Of a DNA stretch of 64,000 nt, positions 1 through 12,892 are shown in pieces. The stretch's first letter is position 1; every line of letters starts with the position of its first letter. A model generated the notes under the pieces. It was not told the DNA's origin. It was given only the letters and a program-made list of their open reading frames with translations, and did not search any database. The position numbers and the translations under genes are program-made. Origin of the DNA: Lateolabrax maculatus (Eukaryota; Chordata; Actinopteri; Acropomatiformes; Lateolabracidae); contig CM062211.1 of assembly GCA_031216445.1 (NCBI GenBank), forward strand, positions 19,047,501-19,111,500. Direction: 5' to 3'.

Positions 1-773
1 GGGGAGAGCGGGAGGAACGCTGCGATGAGTTTAAGAAGTCTTGACAGCAGATGCCTGCATAATAACACACAGAGAGGACATGTGCAAGCAGGAAAATCAA
101 GGACACCACGTCATGCGTGCCAGTCATTTAAAGTCACAGTTTCCTCTCGCAGCTTAAAACAGGCACACAGATTATGTGCAGAAAAGGCTGCAGATGCTGC
201 TAAATGGATATGTAAATCAGTGCTGTGAAATACAGCCGGGGACGGATTTAAAACACTATCTATGTATTTTGATGAGGTCGAGCAGCGTTGCTGGGGAGAG
301 GACCCTTTTTTTTTTATAAGTATGATTGGTGATTGGTGGCTGCTGTGAGATTTGTCAGCAAGCATTTGAGCAGATGCTGATGTGTAGGAGGAGGAGGAGG
401 CCAAGTTCAGCTTCGACCCAAACAAGCACAAACATTTACACAATCTGATGCCGCAGCTCGGTGACGATTCACAGTTCGGAGCTGGAGTCCCAAACTGTTC
501 AGGTCCAGATAAATGTAAAAAAAACACGTCGACGTGTCGGCTCATGGTGTCCTCGCTCGGCGTCTCGGGCCGGCGTGGCGTGGGGAAACAGTCTGAGCGT
601 GCTCATTCTGCTTTGGAGAATCGGCCGTCAGTGTCAAGATGGCAGCGGTTTAAAATGGGCTCCAATGTATCCGCCTCCTCCTCCACGCCGTGGGTCCGTG
701 TGTGCTTCTATCCTTGTGAGGACCGGTCTGTGGTAACCAGTCCTTACCTATTTAAAGCACTGCCTGGGGGGTG
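1..773. other. Non-coding, nothing recognised
   Basis: Small overlapping frames only, none with a domain or a recognisable exon. Confidence 0.6.
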
Positions 774-1803
774 AAGGGTCAGTTCACCCAAATTACAAAG
801 ACATGTATTTATTCTAAGCATTTTGCCTTTACTTGATGATTCACCAATATAACAAGAAACAATGTGGACACAGACGGTTCTGACAAATTCACCAACGGTC
901 CTGATCAGAAGTGCAACACACATCAGCCATGTCTCCGTCACACACAGGAACACATGATACAGACATCGGTGCTTCTTAAGGGCTGAAACGTGGATCGCGT
1001 GGAGACATTTGTGTCATCTTTTATACTGAGTTCATCCCAACTCCTGACACGAATCAGATCTACCAATCATCTTGTTTGACACGCATCTTCACGATGTGCT
1101 GCTGAGATTTGGGAGGTCTGTGCTTTAGGTCAGTTTCATTTATGCAGCCCGACTCACAAATTTGCCTCCAAGGGTTTTTCAATCTGAACATCGTTAGAGC
1201 CTCGATCAGACACAGTGAGGACAGTAAGGTGCCACTGAGTTTTAACTTCTTTAAAAAAAAAGGTGTAATATGTGACATTTTGCATTAAAATGTCTAAAAA
1301 TTACCTGACATACGTTATATACTGCATGTTGTTGAGTTGTGTCATTACATTATCCCAACAAAATTATTGTGAATTCAATAAAGTAATTCAAACCGGAGAA
1401 ATCCCTCGTTTTATTGAAGGTAACGGTGCGTTTCCTTTGGTCTCCTGTCGGTGGCGTCATCACACGTCACAACGTTGAAACACGCTCATGAAGTTGTTTT
1501 GACCACGGAGAACATCGCTGCTGCCCCACGATAAGACGAACCCTGAGTCACGCCGGAGAGATTTCCAGCAGCAATGGTGGTGAAGACAACAACTCCCATG
1601 ATGCCACGCTACTTCACGACGTCATCAAACTACATATTTTGTTATTGTTTTGGTTGAGAGACCAGTGGCGGCAGACATGATGTACTGTGCATTTAAATGA
1701 GCTCTAAATAAACAGTTTTTTTATTTTAACAGAACAAAAAACTGCTTTTCTCTATCAGGTCAGAGAGAAATGTGTTTTTATAATTTGGGTGAATGAACCC
1801 TTT
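774..1803. mobile_element. About 1.0-kb inverted-repeat element (non-autonomous DNA transposon type)
   Basis: The left end (from 775: AGGGTCAGTTCACCCAAATT, continuing ACAAAGACA) is matched by the reverse complement of the right end (from 1801: AGGGTTCATTCACCCAAATT, continuing ATAAAAACA). These are imperfect terminal inverted repeats of about 30 bp. No transposase reading frame is seen inside. The interior, including ACAACTCCCATGATGCC at 1588-1604 and the GGTTGAGAGACCAGTGGCGG segment near 1651-1670, resembles a dispersed element I know from percomorph genomes. Superfamily is not determined and no clear target duplication is seen. Confidence 0.65.
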
Positions 1804-2096
1804 GAGGATCTAGATTTATTTTTCAGTGAAGGAGAGGGATGTATTATGAATGAGGGTCCTCACAAGTATAGACATACACACATGTGTGTGCATATGTGTG
1901 TGTGTGTGCAGTGAATGAGCACTGAACTGGAAAATAACTGCGAGTGGAGGAACCGTGGGCCAATCATCGGCCTCCACTGGTCACGAATCACACCTCCAGC
2001 TTTAACATGCAGCCTGGGTACCCCCCCACAACACACACACACACACACACACACTGACGTGGGTAGGATGGAGGAGGGGAAGCCCTACACAGGCCT

Positions 2097-2143
<47 letters not shown>

Positions 2144-2231
2144 CAAAAGCCCTCAGGAACCCAGATCACCAGATACAAAAAGAAAATCTCTGCTTGTTCA
2201 CAGCAGCCTACAGAGGATATTAACAACGCAC

Positions 2232-2266
<35 letters not shown>

Positions 2267-2597
2267 GCTACAATAACTCAACAGAGACTGGGGGGGGGGG
2301 GGGATTACAGCCTCAGAGAAATAATAACAGCAGCCTCGGCCTGCTCCCAACACACACACACACACACACACACATATTCATAAAAACACACACATGCACA
2401 TCAGAGGTGCAGGAGGTTGGGGGGGCATCATCAGTGATGTGAGTGTGTGTGCGTGCTGCAGGAGTGCCATTGAGCAGAGGGATGTTGGTGTGATGGAGGA
2501 GGAAGAGGAGGAGGAGGAGGAGGATTGTGTCGAGGGATTTTAATTGACAGCTGTCCAAATCCCCAGACAGATCCTCTCTCTCTGTATGTCGCACGCC

Positions 2598-2637
<40 letters not shown>

Positions 2638-2720
2638 ACGAGGGTATTAAGAGTGAAAAGCATTAGGAGAAGCGAGGTATTAAAATCTTCTGCTCTCTCA
2701 CACACACACACACACTCACT
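1804..2720. repeat. Microsatellite cluster: AC, GT, CA, G, CT and CA runs
   Basis: In under 1 kb there are (AC)12 at 2030-2054, (GT)22 at 2099-2142, (CA)n at 2229-2264, G13 at about 2291-2303, (CA)12 at 2350-2374, a GGA run at about 2500-2523, (CT)18 at 2599-2635 and (CA)n at 2698-2714. Nothing else is recognised. Confidence 0.95.
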
Positions 2721-3221
2721 ATGTCTCATTATACATATTGAACATTTACACTAGATTTGTGAAAAAAGTGTCCACATGTCCAACACTGTTTCATGTTGTC
2801 TGCTGATGTTTATTTTCTGTCTCATCTTACAGGTTTCTTAATATCTGGAAAATGACGCCACTGTAGCCGTATTTCCATCCACGTTTATCGCAAATTTTAA
2901 CCGAATTTCAAGAAAATCTGCAAAAAGAAAATGCGAATGAACACTTGTTTCCATCCACCACCGTTATGTGATTGTTGGGAGTTGGTTCATGGAGGTGAGC
3001 AGCAGGCGCGCCGATCCCTCCGCCAGAAAGCCATTAAACCACCGCAGAAGAAGAGGACGCAACCAGATGACGTCATTCAAAGAGCGCCAGTCCAACCTCA
3101 AACGGTGAAAAATGTGTTGCGTGTTTTTGCTGCACGCCACAGTGACGGATGGCCCGACGACGACGACACTGCCACCAACCTACATACATGTGTCTGCTGC
3201 TGAGCAGGTCGGGTACAGCCG

Positions 3222-3290
3222 GACTGAACCAGACAGGAAATGTGCTGCAAAACCAAAACCAGAAGCTAAAAGAGGCTAAAAATCTGAAAA
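3222..3290 (+). repeat. Dispersed repeat pair, copy 1 (ACTGAACCAGACAGGAAATG)
   Basis: GGACTGAACCAGACAGGAAA then TGTGCTGCAAAACC and AGAAGCTAAAAGAGGCTAAAAATCTG is shared with 10668-10735. It is an interspersed repeat of unknown class, non-coding. Confidence 0.55.
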
Positions 3291-3576
3291 CGCGACATTC
3301 AAAGTTTTTTTGTGTCCGTGTTTCGTAGCGTCCTCTTAGATGCGTGTTTACGATCTGGCTCTGCCAAAGGTGCAGAGTGCAGGTATCTGCAGACACGTCT
3401 ACTGGGCCACAAGTGAGGATTATCTTTGAGTCTATACGTAGTTATTCTACGGATTCTGCCTTTAATATAAACAGTTATTATTACTGGAGCCTCCCAGCGT
3501 GGGAAGATTTGAAGATATGAACATGAGACTGCAGCGACTATTTAGACTGAACCAGATGCCTTCAGAGCCCACAGAG

Positions 3577-3640
3577 AGCTGCAGCACACACACACACATA
3601 CACACACACACGTTTAAAAACACATTTAAATACACTCACA

Positions 3641-3677
<37 letters not shown>

Positions 3678-3840
3678 AGAAATGTGTAAACACACACCCC
3701 AGGAGAGGAACAAGGAAAGGAAGGACAGATTTTTTCAGCATGAGGGAACATCGTCCTGCACATTGAATTCCCAACCAGAACACACACACACACACACACA
3801 CACGCACGCACGCACGCACACACACACACACACACACACA
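3577..3840. repeat. Compound CA microsatellites
   Basis: CA-rich runs at 3585-3611, 3641-3675 and 3780-3840 (the last with an internal CACG variant block) are separated by short unique sequence. The long frame through them is a run of T and H codons and is not a gene. Confidence 0.95.
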
Positions 3841-4227
3841 GGTTTGCCCTACTATGCTTCTTACTGTGCCGCCAGCCTTCACTCTGCATTCAGAGGTCAT
3901 TATATAATTGCGGAGCCCTTTTTCACATCAGACAGCATCTGTGGAACCTCGGGTGATTTGACCATCGCTTCACTTCGAGCCGCCATGTTTGCTCTCCTCA
4001 AACTGTCGGCCGAGCACCGCTTCAAGATGCTTTCAGTGTCTGGAAGAGGACGGCTGCTTCGTTCCCACCTGCTGCTCACGTGTTCACGTCTGACGACGCT
4101 TCACACGTGGCTCCAACTGTTTCCTGTCATGTTTTTTTTATGATAAACTCCTGGGAACGTGTTGGTGGGATATTTACCAGTTTATCGCTGCTGCCACAAT
4201 CTCACAACCAACTGTCAGCCAGCCAGT

Positions 4228-4247
4228 TGCATTATGGGTAATGTAGG
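4228..4247 (-). promoter_or_regulatory. ZNF143/THAP11-like motif
   Basis: TGCATTATGGGTAATGTAGG is a variant of the same motif (CTACATTACCCATAATGCA on the minus strand). Confidence 0.3.
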
Positions 4248-5927
4248 TGCACGGTTTTGACGAGGAATAAAAAAGACGATATCCCTGGGCATCGTGAGTC
4301 TGACTGTGTTACAGTGAGATGAATCAGTTGATTATTCTTTTAAAAAGGCGTTTTGTTGTTTATTATTCAGCTTTTCATTTGTAAGAGGAAGAATGTGTTT
4401 TCTTAAAGCTATAACACATTATATTTTCTTCAAAGTAACTCTGTTTAACATTTGTCACATACAAAATGCAGACATATATATAGTAACCCAACTATCAATT
4501 CTAGTAGAATTGAAACTATGTATTGAATAGAAATTGCGTTATTATAGTTTTAATGTAATTATATTGTGTCCACACTAATTCCAGGTTCAATTGAATCAGT
4601 TATTAATAATAAAGTCATATAGAAATATCTAAAATGTACAAAAGAATGAACAGTTCATCAGAGATGAACTTTAATATATAAACCAATAACATTAGACAGT
4701 CATATTCAGTGTGTTTCTCTTCCTCCAGCCACCAAACCTTTCCTTTCTCCGCCCGGTAATAACCTCGCTCCCTGCGGTCCCAGTCACCTGAGCTTCCCGC
4801 CCACCTGCTCACCTGTTCCCACTCTCCTCATCAGATACTCAACCTGAGCCTCTTCCTCTCACTCTCTCTCCCACGTCGCCTTTTCTTTCTGGCTTCTGAC
4901 ATCTGAAATCTTCTACCTGCCAGTTTTAATACTCTCCAGTTTGTAATAAATCCCTGACCTGTACCAGCATGTGGATCCTCTTCAAAAACGACGCCCATTT
5001 TTTTAAATTTTCTCCTATTTTGCATTTGTATTGTGAAATACTTGTCTATAAAATTGCAGAATAAATGTTTTTTATTCTGTTTTTTTATGATTCATACAAT
5101 AGACATGGCAGTCTGCTTTGTTTTAAACGGGAAGCAGAGTGCATACAGGAAAATCCATGAACAGGTTTCAGATTAAAGTGACATTTATTGATATATAAAG
5201 TTGTATTTATGGTCCTGGAAGTCTGAATTGAACATTATGAACATTATGCTGCTGACCTGCAGCCAGCGGTGCCTCTCGTGCTCCGTGGGTTTGATATTTA
5301 CCGGCGTGGTGGGAGGGAGCTGGATGTGTTTGAGAAGTGCCCGGCAGGAAAAGGCTGTCCTACTTTATCTCCTATTAAACTGGTCACACATCAGGGACGT
5401 GACTCAGTTTAAAAATACGGCAATTTAAGTGAAACGGTAGTAGCACCAAATGTGTCCCGGAGGCTTTCTTGGCCTTATTTTTAAAGACAGCACGACTGCT
5501 TTTGTTTAATTTCATTATCTCATCACGTATCAATACAGAAAAGACCCGCGGGGGGTTTCTCCCCCCACGTCATGTGATGATGTCTGATGTCCTCTGAGGC
5601 AGCTATTTGTTATTTAGTGTCTCTTCTCCCTCATGTTTCAACACTCATTCTCCTCCCTCGGTTTTTGACATCTCCTCCTCTCTTCCCTCTCACCAGTTCA
5701 CAGGTTACCATGGCGACACACAGTAGTATTTGCCTGTTGCCAGGGCTCGTCTCCATGCGAGCGCAGCATCCCTCCCACGTGATGGATTGTGTATTGGATA
5801 TGGGGATGTGTATTCCATAATGGGTTTATTTTTATATATATATATATTTTATTTATTTTTATTTTTTCTAATGAAAGTGATCTGTCGAGCCACAAGGTGG
5901 AGCTGGAGGCTTTTTGGATGACATCAG

Positions 5928-5930
<3 letters not shown>

Positions 5931-5965
<35 letters not shown>
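5931..5965. repeat. (GT)n microsatellite
   Basis: An uninterrupted TG run of 17 units, preceded by a TA run (5834-5847). Confidence 0.95.
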
Positions 5966-5966
<1 letters not shown>

Positions 5967-8271
5967 ATGTCCATGGCAACCACACTCTGCTTATCATTAA
6001 AGGACTGAGCGTGGTGTTACTCTGTCACAGATCCCTTAGTTTGTTCATGTAATTGGTCAAATATCGTTTTTTTTTTTAAATAGTTTTTAAAGGAGCAGTT
6101 GAACATTACTTGGGGACTCCTACTGCTTGTCATCGTGTCTTGAGTCAGAGTCTGAACTCACTGACCTTGAATCTTATCTTATACTTGTGAGATGTGCCAT
6201 TGTGTTGATCTTTGTTTTGTGTCTTCATCCTTTACTGTCTGTTATGGGCTTTCTTTGTTCTGACCTGCCAAAGGACTACAGATGTGAATTATCTTAATGT
6301 TTGCCAGGATAATTTTTCTAAATTCCTTAATGTGTTTTTTTTTTACATCTGTGAAACAATTGGGGGGGGGGGGGCAATGTTCTTGTGTTTGTTGTTGTAA
6401 TACTCATTTTGGCCACAAGAGGGTGAAGTGCACCACTAAACCATGTTATAAGTTAAAATACATTTCCAGCCAAAATAAAGACATGACAGTAATATCACAT
6501 AACTTGCTAACACTCAAAAATATGTTTTTATCAGTATAAAGACAGATAACCCGGCCACATAAGGAAGAACATCCGGCGTAAAGAACCGACGCCAGATCAG
6601 ATATGTGGAGTATAAAAATAAAAAACTATCAAGTCCAAGATTTTTTCACTTGCTTGGTTTTCAGTTTTTTCAAGCTGGCATATTGCACTCATGTTAAACA
6701 ATAAATAATAATACATTCATTGATGAAGAAGCAGCTGACAGAAGCTTCAACAGTCAAGGGGCAAAATGGAATCACAGTCAGGTCGTTCCTCCTCACTGCT
6801 ACTATAAAAGCTATATAACAAAATTTCTCTGAACATCGAGCGCTGACGTTGTACTGCTGGTGTGGGAGCTTCTTTATTGGCTCCACAGGCGACTTGGATG
6901 ATACAATCCTTCCTCTGGGCTTCTCCGTCCCGTTGCTCTGTATTTAAAATCCTGCGGTCCCTCCGCAGGGGTTTGGGGAGGTTTAGGTTACGACCTGCCA
7001 TTACGGAGCCACGGCCTGGGAGTCAGCGATGACCCAGAAAAGTTGATGACAAAACTCCCACAAGCTGTGAAGAAGCTGCTGGCTGCAGAAACCTGCAGGA
7101 GACACTGACGTCTGTAGAAAAAGACTCTGGAGAGATGGATGGGTTTGTTGTGCTTTGATTCTGTCCACATTAGAGGAGGAGAAATGTGCCTTTAAATGTG
7201 TGTTAAATGTGTGAAATGGATTGAATAGATTGTTGACATGACGAAGATATTCAGTTTATTCTGACAGAAACCAGAAAAGTAGCAAACTGGAGAAGAGTTG
7301 ACTAATCCAGTAACCGGCTAATTGTTTGAGCTCTACTCTGCAGTGTGTGTGATCACATAAAGTGAGTGAAAGTGACCCACAGGAGAGTAAAGCAGCGTCT
7401 CTGCACGATGACCTTCCTCCGCCGAAGACTCCCCCGTCCTCTGGTCCCTCCTCGCTGACTGACATTAATCTGACACCAGTCCGTTCGGCTCGTCCGTCCT
7501 CTGAAGACCGTTCTCCAAACCGTCCTTCCGTCCTGAAGACTATTGTTTTGACGTATTATTCACAGCTCCTATTTTTAGAGTTCTGTCTCTGGCCTTAAAA
7601 GGCAGTTGAATCCTTACAGTATGTGCACTTACACAAGCAGAAAGCCAGTATCCGCTGTCAGTGCGCATTAAAGACACGTCGTCCCGTCCTGTGGAAGGCC
7701 TCGCCGCGGGCCGCAGAGCCTGCGTGTGACGAAAGCCATGAAAACAAACTGGAGACAGAAGGAAAAACAAAGGGCAGGGTTACGGAAATGATGCAAAGGC
7801 AGGCCGCACGGAGGAAGGGCTGCTTTAAATCGAAGTTTCCAAAACGTGGTCACGGAGAGAGCCACAGCTCCGGGCAGCGGCGCCGGCTTGAGTGACTTCA
7901 CCTTTTATTTAACAGAAATCACTTGTATTAACTGTTCGATACAAAAAGCTTCTTAAATATCTGCCTCCATGTTTTTTGGGGTTAAAAATGTTTAAGTTTT
8001 GTCCTGAAGGTGGCGCTAGAGGAAGGAGTTCCTCCTCTGAGAGGCAGGAGTGAGATCAATTTTATGAATATCTGACTGAATTTAGATTTTTTGGAAAGTT
8101 TGTCTTAAAGCTGGTGATACAGGAGAAGTTCAGGGATTATAGTATTAATGTAGTATTAATAAAGTATATTATATCTGTAGATGGAGGGAATGATGAGGAA
8201 TCTGTGTCTGATCTACTGTGTTATGTCCTGCTGCTGGAGTTTATCTGACCTGAGTTCTGCATTCAACAACC

Positions 8272-8400
8272 TCACTGGAGTAAAAGTACGTAAGTATCAT
8301 CAGCCAAATGTATTTAAAGGATCAAAAGTAAAAGGTCTCATTATGCAGAAAAATGGTCCCAGTCAGTGTTTTGGTGATATTCTTGCTGCTGACAGTCTAC
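8272..8400 (+). repeat. Dispersed 'AGTAAAAGTAC' repeat, copy 1
   Basis: CTGGAGTAAAAGTACGTAAG followed by TATCATCAGCCAAATGTATTTAAAG and the CATTATGCAGAAAAATGG segment belong to a highly repeated fish element rich in ACTTTTACT motifs. Other pieces in this window are at 10021-10072, 38712-39133 and 51657-51728. It is non-coding. Confidence 0.55.
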
Positions 8401-8641
8401 TTTCTAGCTTTGTTTAGTTTATTTGCCTAAAATTGTTGTTGTCTGTCTCTACAGGGAGATTTCAGACTTCACCGGAGGCAAAATAATATTTTGGCCGCCA
8501 TTTTCCAGCCCCAACCCTAAACACACAGTAACCTGCTTGTTTCTACTGTATGTTGACACCAGAGCATCTATTTGTGCCTGTCTGAACTGTTGCCCGGCCC
8601 GGTAAGTGGCTCTTGGGTTTGTTTTCCTGCTTGCTTTAACA

Positions 8642-8642
<1 letters not shown>

Positions 8643-8697
<55 letters not shown>
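8643..8697. repeat. (AC)27 microsatellite
   Basis: Uninterrupted AC run of about 55 bp, one of the longest pure dinucleotide tracts in the window and a good candidate for length polymorphism. Confidence 0.97.
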
Positions 8698-8699
<2 letters not shown>

Positions 8700-9224
8700 C
8701 TCAGGTGACAAAATCAGCTGTCGGGTTTTGCACTTTGCACCTTGTAACTCAAGAGTTTGAGCGGCTGCCTCTCTGTGTTGACTGCAGCTCTGTGCCATCC
8801 ATCATTTAAAGGCCTGCTTTAGAGAGCTTTGTTTGGTATCAATCATTTATTCTTGTTGTCCACACGCCAGCGGGCAGCGGCCGGCTGACGGACAGGATCC
8901 CTGCCAGGGTGTAAAACCAGGCCGGTCCGCCGAGGTCAGGCGGCCGCTGGCTGCTGGACTGACTGCAGAATGTGAAATGTTTCCTTAAAACTTATTTACA
9001 CCAACAATGTGCAGCTTAGAACATTTAATAAGACATCTGCTTTGCACTTTACACTCTCTGCATAAGCAACAGTTTTCTGATTCAGGCTGTGGTGCAGTAG
9101 GATGTGAGAGAAGTTCATGGGTCCTACATGTAACCTTTCTGGGTGGAACATTTACCAATCGATCATTTCTTGACAAGTGACAAATAAGGTGTTTTTTAAA
9201 AAAAATAAATAAATAAAATAAAAA

Positions 9225-9246
9225 AAATCAGAATCAGCTTTGTTGG

Positions 9247-9293
<47 letters not shown>

Positions 9294-9330
9294 TACAAGT
9301 AGTTTGACTCAGTTATACAGAAAAAAATAC
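9225..9330 (+). repeat. Dispersed repeat (AATCAGAATCAGCTTTGTTGG) carrying a (CA)n
   Basis: TCAGAATCAGCTTTGTTGGA precedes a (CA)22 run (9249-9291) and is followed by GTACAAGTAGTTTGACTC. This resembles a very common fish repeat in which the AATCAGCTTTATTGG block is followed by an ACAAGGAATTTGACTC block. The CA run has grown between the two. Confidence 0.45.
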
Positions 9331-9918
9331 AGGAACTCTTCATCCTGTTTAGGTTTCCTTGTTTGTCCATAATATAAATAATATTAAATAATGTATATTA
9401 ATATAATATTTTGATCCAACATGTAAGACTTTCTGATCTGACACAGAAATCTTGACAGACAGACAGACAGACAGACAGGTCCTGGAGTCTGAACCCAGAA
9501 CAACAACAACGACAACAACACTGTGGGGAGCTTTCATGTCCATCTTTATATACAGTCTTTGTTTCTGTGGGTCAACATGTGACCTTCAGACTTCAGAACA
9601 TGAGAACAAAAACACCTTAAATTCATCTTATAAAAGATTCCAAACATTCATGTGTGTAAATATTACACAGCCAAGGGCCAATCCCCCAAATCTGCTAAAC
9701 AAGCTTCAGATGTGAAATAAATACAGTTTAAACAAAAAAATTACAATTTGATAAATGATTTCAAGGCTAAACTGACGTTAGCTGGTGAAGGTGATGGTAG
9801 CCTAAGACATGAGTCACCGATGTTAATATTATACATCAGGAATAAAACTGAAACGTAAACCATAAAATACATAAATAATGAATTAAAAGGATTTATTTTC
9901 CTTATAACTCCTAACAGC

Positions 9919-9921
<3 letters not shown>

Positions 9922-9969
<48 letters not shown>

Positions 9970-9989
9970 CGCGTGTGTGTGTGTGTGTA
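9922..9989. repeat. (AT)n-(GT)n compound microsatellite
   Basis: About 19 AT units (9922-9960) pass directly into GT units (9961-9989) with one CGCG interruption. A GACA run is nearby at 9456-9478. Confidence 0.95.
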
Positions 9990-10020
9990 TGTATTTATTA
10001 TATAAAGATGATTACAAATC

Positions 10021-10072
10021 ACCAGTGGTGTAAGAAGTATTCAGATCTTTTACTAACTAAAGTGGCAGAAAA
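10021..10072 (-). repeat. Dispersed 'AGTAAAAGTAC' repeat, end fragment
   Basis: ACCAGTGGTGTAAGAAGTAT followed by TCAGATCTTTTACT is the reverse complement of the AGTAAAGGATCTGAATACT terminus seen at 39115-39133 and represents an end fragment of the same family. Confidence 0.55.
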
Positions 10073-10160
10073 TGGAAACAATCAAGTAACTCAAAATTTT
10101 ATATTTTAAAGTTACAAGATCAACAAGAAAAGATGGTGTGAATAAGATTTTGGGTCTCTC

Positions 10161-10204
10161 AGAGGAGGAGGAGGAGGAGGAGGAGGAGGAGGAGGAGGAG
10201 GAGG
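10161..10204. repeat. (GGA)14 microsatellite
   Basis: Pure AGG/GGA trinucleotide run of about 44 bp. A degenerate GACA/GAGA block follows at about 10367-10430. Confidence 0.95.
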
Positions 10205-10667
10205 TCCGGCCCTCCTTCCATGGCTGACAATGGACAGGTGCAGGAGAGAGACGCTCGTAAAGATCAGGCCAATGGAAAAAGTTTGCAGGTTACTGTAGGG
10301 CAGACATGTGAGGATCACATGCTGGGACAGGTGATGATAAACTGCTGCTGCTCTGACATGTAACTACAGACAGACAGACAGGCAAGGAGACAGGCGGAGA
10401 GACAGACAGGGAGACAGACAGAGAGACAGGCAACCTGTGAAGCAGCTGAGTTTATAGCCCCAGAGATGATTAAAGTCCATGATAAACCCACACAGGTGTT
10501 TTCACCTGTCCTGGCTGACTGAAGCTGTCCTCGGGTTGGTTTGGACACCTCCTGCTTCAGTGTGTCAACTTACACCTACATCAATTTTATCAGCACACGA
10601 AACTCCACAACATGCTGACAAAGGATCATCTGATAAATATATCATGGCTGACATGTTAGAAACACTG

Positions 10668-10735
10668 AGACTGAACCAGACAGGAAATGAGCCTCAACGC
10701 CAAAACTGGGAGCTAAAACAGGCTAAAAAATCTAA
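10668..10735 (+). repeat. Dispersed repeat pair, copy 2 (ACTGAACCAGACAGGAAATG)
   Basis: AGACTGAACCAGACAGGAAA then TGAGCCTCAACGCC and GGGAGCTAAAACAGGCTAAAAAATCT aligns with 3222-3290. Same unknown class. Confidence 0.55.
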
Positions 10736-11910
10736 GTCCCAGTATGAACGCCACGCGACGCTCCGTGGTCCATCCTCTTCTCCGTCAGACCGCTCGTACA
10801 GTAGAGGCAGCACGATCAAGAAAAGTAGCGATGTGAATATTTTATAACCTCATATGATACAAGAAGGGAACAGGACACCAGACTGAGAGGAGCTGCTTCC
10901 ACCACGCTGCCGCTCAGCAGGTCCACCTCGTTTCAAGGGTCCTTGATTTTAAGTGCTAAAAGCTTAGAAGTTAAGACTCTGGGTCCGGACTGACTGTAGA
11001 AGGTTCCTAAAGGGATTCAAGGTCTAAACTCCAAGGGCGGTCGGTCCACTACTATCAGATGATTGCCACAACACTTGTACATGCTTTCATGTTCCCCTTG
11101 ATCCTCCTTAATGTTGGATTACAATAATGACTTTATTACAGTTAGGAAGCGCTTTAGTCAAGGTTGAAAGAACATGTATTTGGTTAATGTCGGAACAATC
11201 GTGGCAACGCTGGATTAACAACAATATTAACTCCTGTAATACAAGTCTTACATTATAAGCCACGCTGTTCCTTATGGGCCTGGAACAAAATTTAGTTTCA
11301 AGAAACTAGAAAACTAGTTCCTAAAGGTCACCGTGAGGTTAATGTACACGTGTAATTTATGCACATGAATAAACGACTGAAGCCTGATGTCATTTTTCTT
11401 GCATTACTTCCTCTGACTGATGATTAACCGAGGGACTCTTCCCAGGCGTACTGATGCGGGTCGAGCAGCAGAGCTGATGGCGGTTCTGGTCTCTTCGTGC
11501 TGTCAGCGCGTCACGCTGTCAGCAGACGGAGGAAGAGGTGAAACCCAATGAGCCGACCGTTTGTTCTGTGCTGCGTCTGGACTTCAGTGTCGAGGGAAGA
11601 CGCCCGGCTCTCCTCCCTGCCTGAATGGTTTGATGCCGGCTCAGGTAAGAGCTGGAACGTTCCAGTGGAAAATGAAACTCGAGGAGACGGCCAGGCTATT
11701 AGGTTGGCCATGTCTGTATGTCTGCATAAGGGAGAGAGAGAGGCGATGCATGTGGGCGGACGTGAGTGGGTGTTTGCAGCTTTTGCCAACGGTGCACCCA
11801 CATTATGCACCAGCTTTCCAAGGTCACTGATTTTCAGTGTGTTCGAGCTCTGATGACGCCCTACAGTACAAAGAATTCACTGTCAGTTCAATTTCTGGAA
11901 AGCTGCAGAT

Positions 11911-11978
11911 TTTTCCTTTTTGTCAACAAATTTCATGTTCAGACTCAAACCAGCAGTGAATGTATCCACTAACAGGTG

Positions 11979-12017
<39 letters not shown>

Positions 12018-12310
12018 ACAGCCTGATATCTTCTTCCTCTGAGCCACAGAGCTCCATTTTTTGTCCATAAACCATTAAAAACACATCAATGAGCCTCACT
12101 GTATTTGGGTGACATGTTCCTTCATCACCATGAACACACACACACACACACACACATACACACACACACCGTCCTGCTGCCCCTAATACTCAAAGTAGAG
12201 CACCAAATGTGGATTCATCCACCACTGAAAATAGTCCCCAACAAATGCTCTATTTCCTCCTGTTTGTTTGCTAAAAACTGTTTTAGGAAATTACTGATTC
12301 TTTTTAAACA
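11911..12310 (+). mobile_element. MITE copy 1 (TTGTCAACAAAT family), 3' end decayed
   Basis: It starts with TTTTCCTTTTTGTCAACAAA followed by TTTCATGTTCAGACTCAAACC. It aligns through its whole body with the copies at 22311-22650 and 30361-30768, sharing the AGAGCTCCA..TTGTCCA block, the ATGTGGATTCATCC block and TTTCCTCCTGTTTGTTTGCT. The 3' terminal inverted repeat has been lost (the end is about 12310). Internal GT (11980-12016) and CA (12127-12170) runs are expanded relative to the other copies. No coding capacity. Confidence 0.7.
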
Positions 12311-12892
12311 TGAAACTCCATCCATCCATCCTATGTCTTACAAGTCACGGTAACTAAGATGTATCTTAAATTCTAAATCTTTTTACTTTTAAATCTCTTT
12401 CTTCTTCACAAACTAAAAAAGTTACTTTAGGTCCAGAAGTCTCCCAAAATAGTTAATCGTCTCCTTCTCTTGCTCTGTTTTTACCTGTTCGTCGTGGTTA
12501 ATGAGGTCCAGTTACATTGTAGACTAGACTAGGCTGAATCAGAGTAGGTTGAATGCTGCGTGCATCTGGAACATATAAAAACAAAATGACGGCACAGGTT
12601 ACTCTTGATTTCAGTAGGCTGTGACCTCTCGCAGGGTTGTTATCAGTCTTCTTACTCCGTGTAGTTCTGATTGGTTCAATATGAATCTGGTCAACTCAGT
12701 TGATTCTACCAGACTTGAATCTCAGATTGAAATCTGAGACATGGTCTGATTTTTCATGGTTGTATTTTATCCACCAGTTTCAGCTACACCTGCACTCCCA
12801 CGTCCACTGACACCCGATCAGGATGCTGAGGAGAAGTTTTTAAAATGACCGTTTTCTCCAAATATAAACAGAAGTGGAGGAACTTTGTATAT

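Larger units (their letters stand above)
3841..8271. other. Non-coding spacer
   Basis: AT-rich at 4300-4700 and 6460-6720, more GC-rich at 7360-7900. It holds a ZNF143-like motif at 4228-4247, a (GT)n at 5931-5965 and a G12 run near 6361-6374. The 7623-7895 frame has no homology I recognise. No gene is supported. Confidence 0.6.
8401..11910. other. Non-coding spacer rich in simple repeats
   Basis: Apart from the listed microsatellites and repeat fragments, nothing is recognised. The stretch 11050-11360 (GGAACAATCGTGGCAACG and neighbours) has a repeat-like look but no second copy here. Confidence 0.55.

Noticed and set aside
3499..4143. 214-aa frame
   Set aside because: About half is T/H repeats from CA microsatellites; the remainder has no recognised domain.
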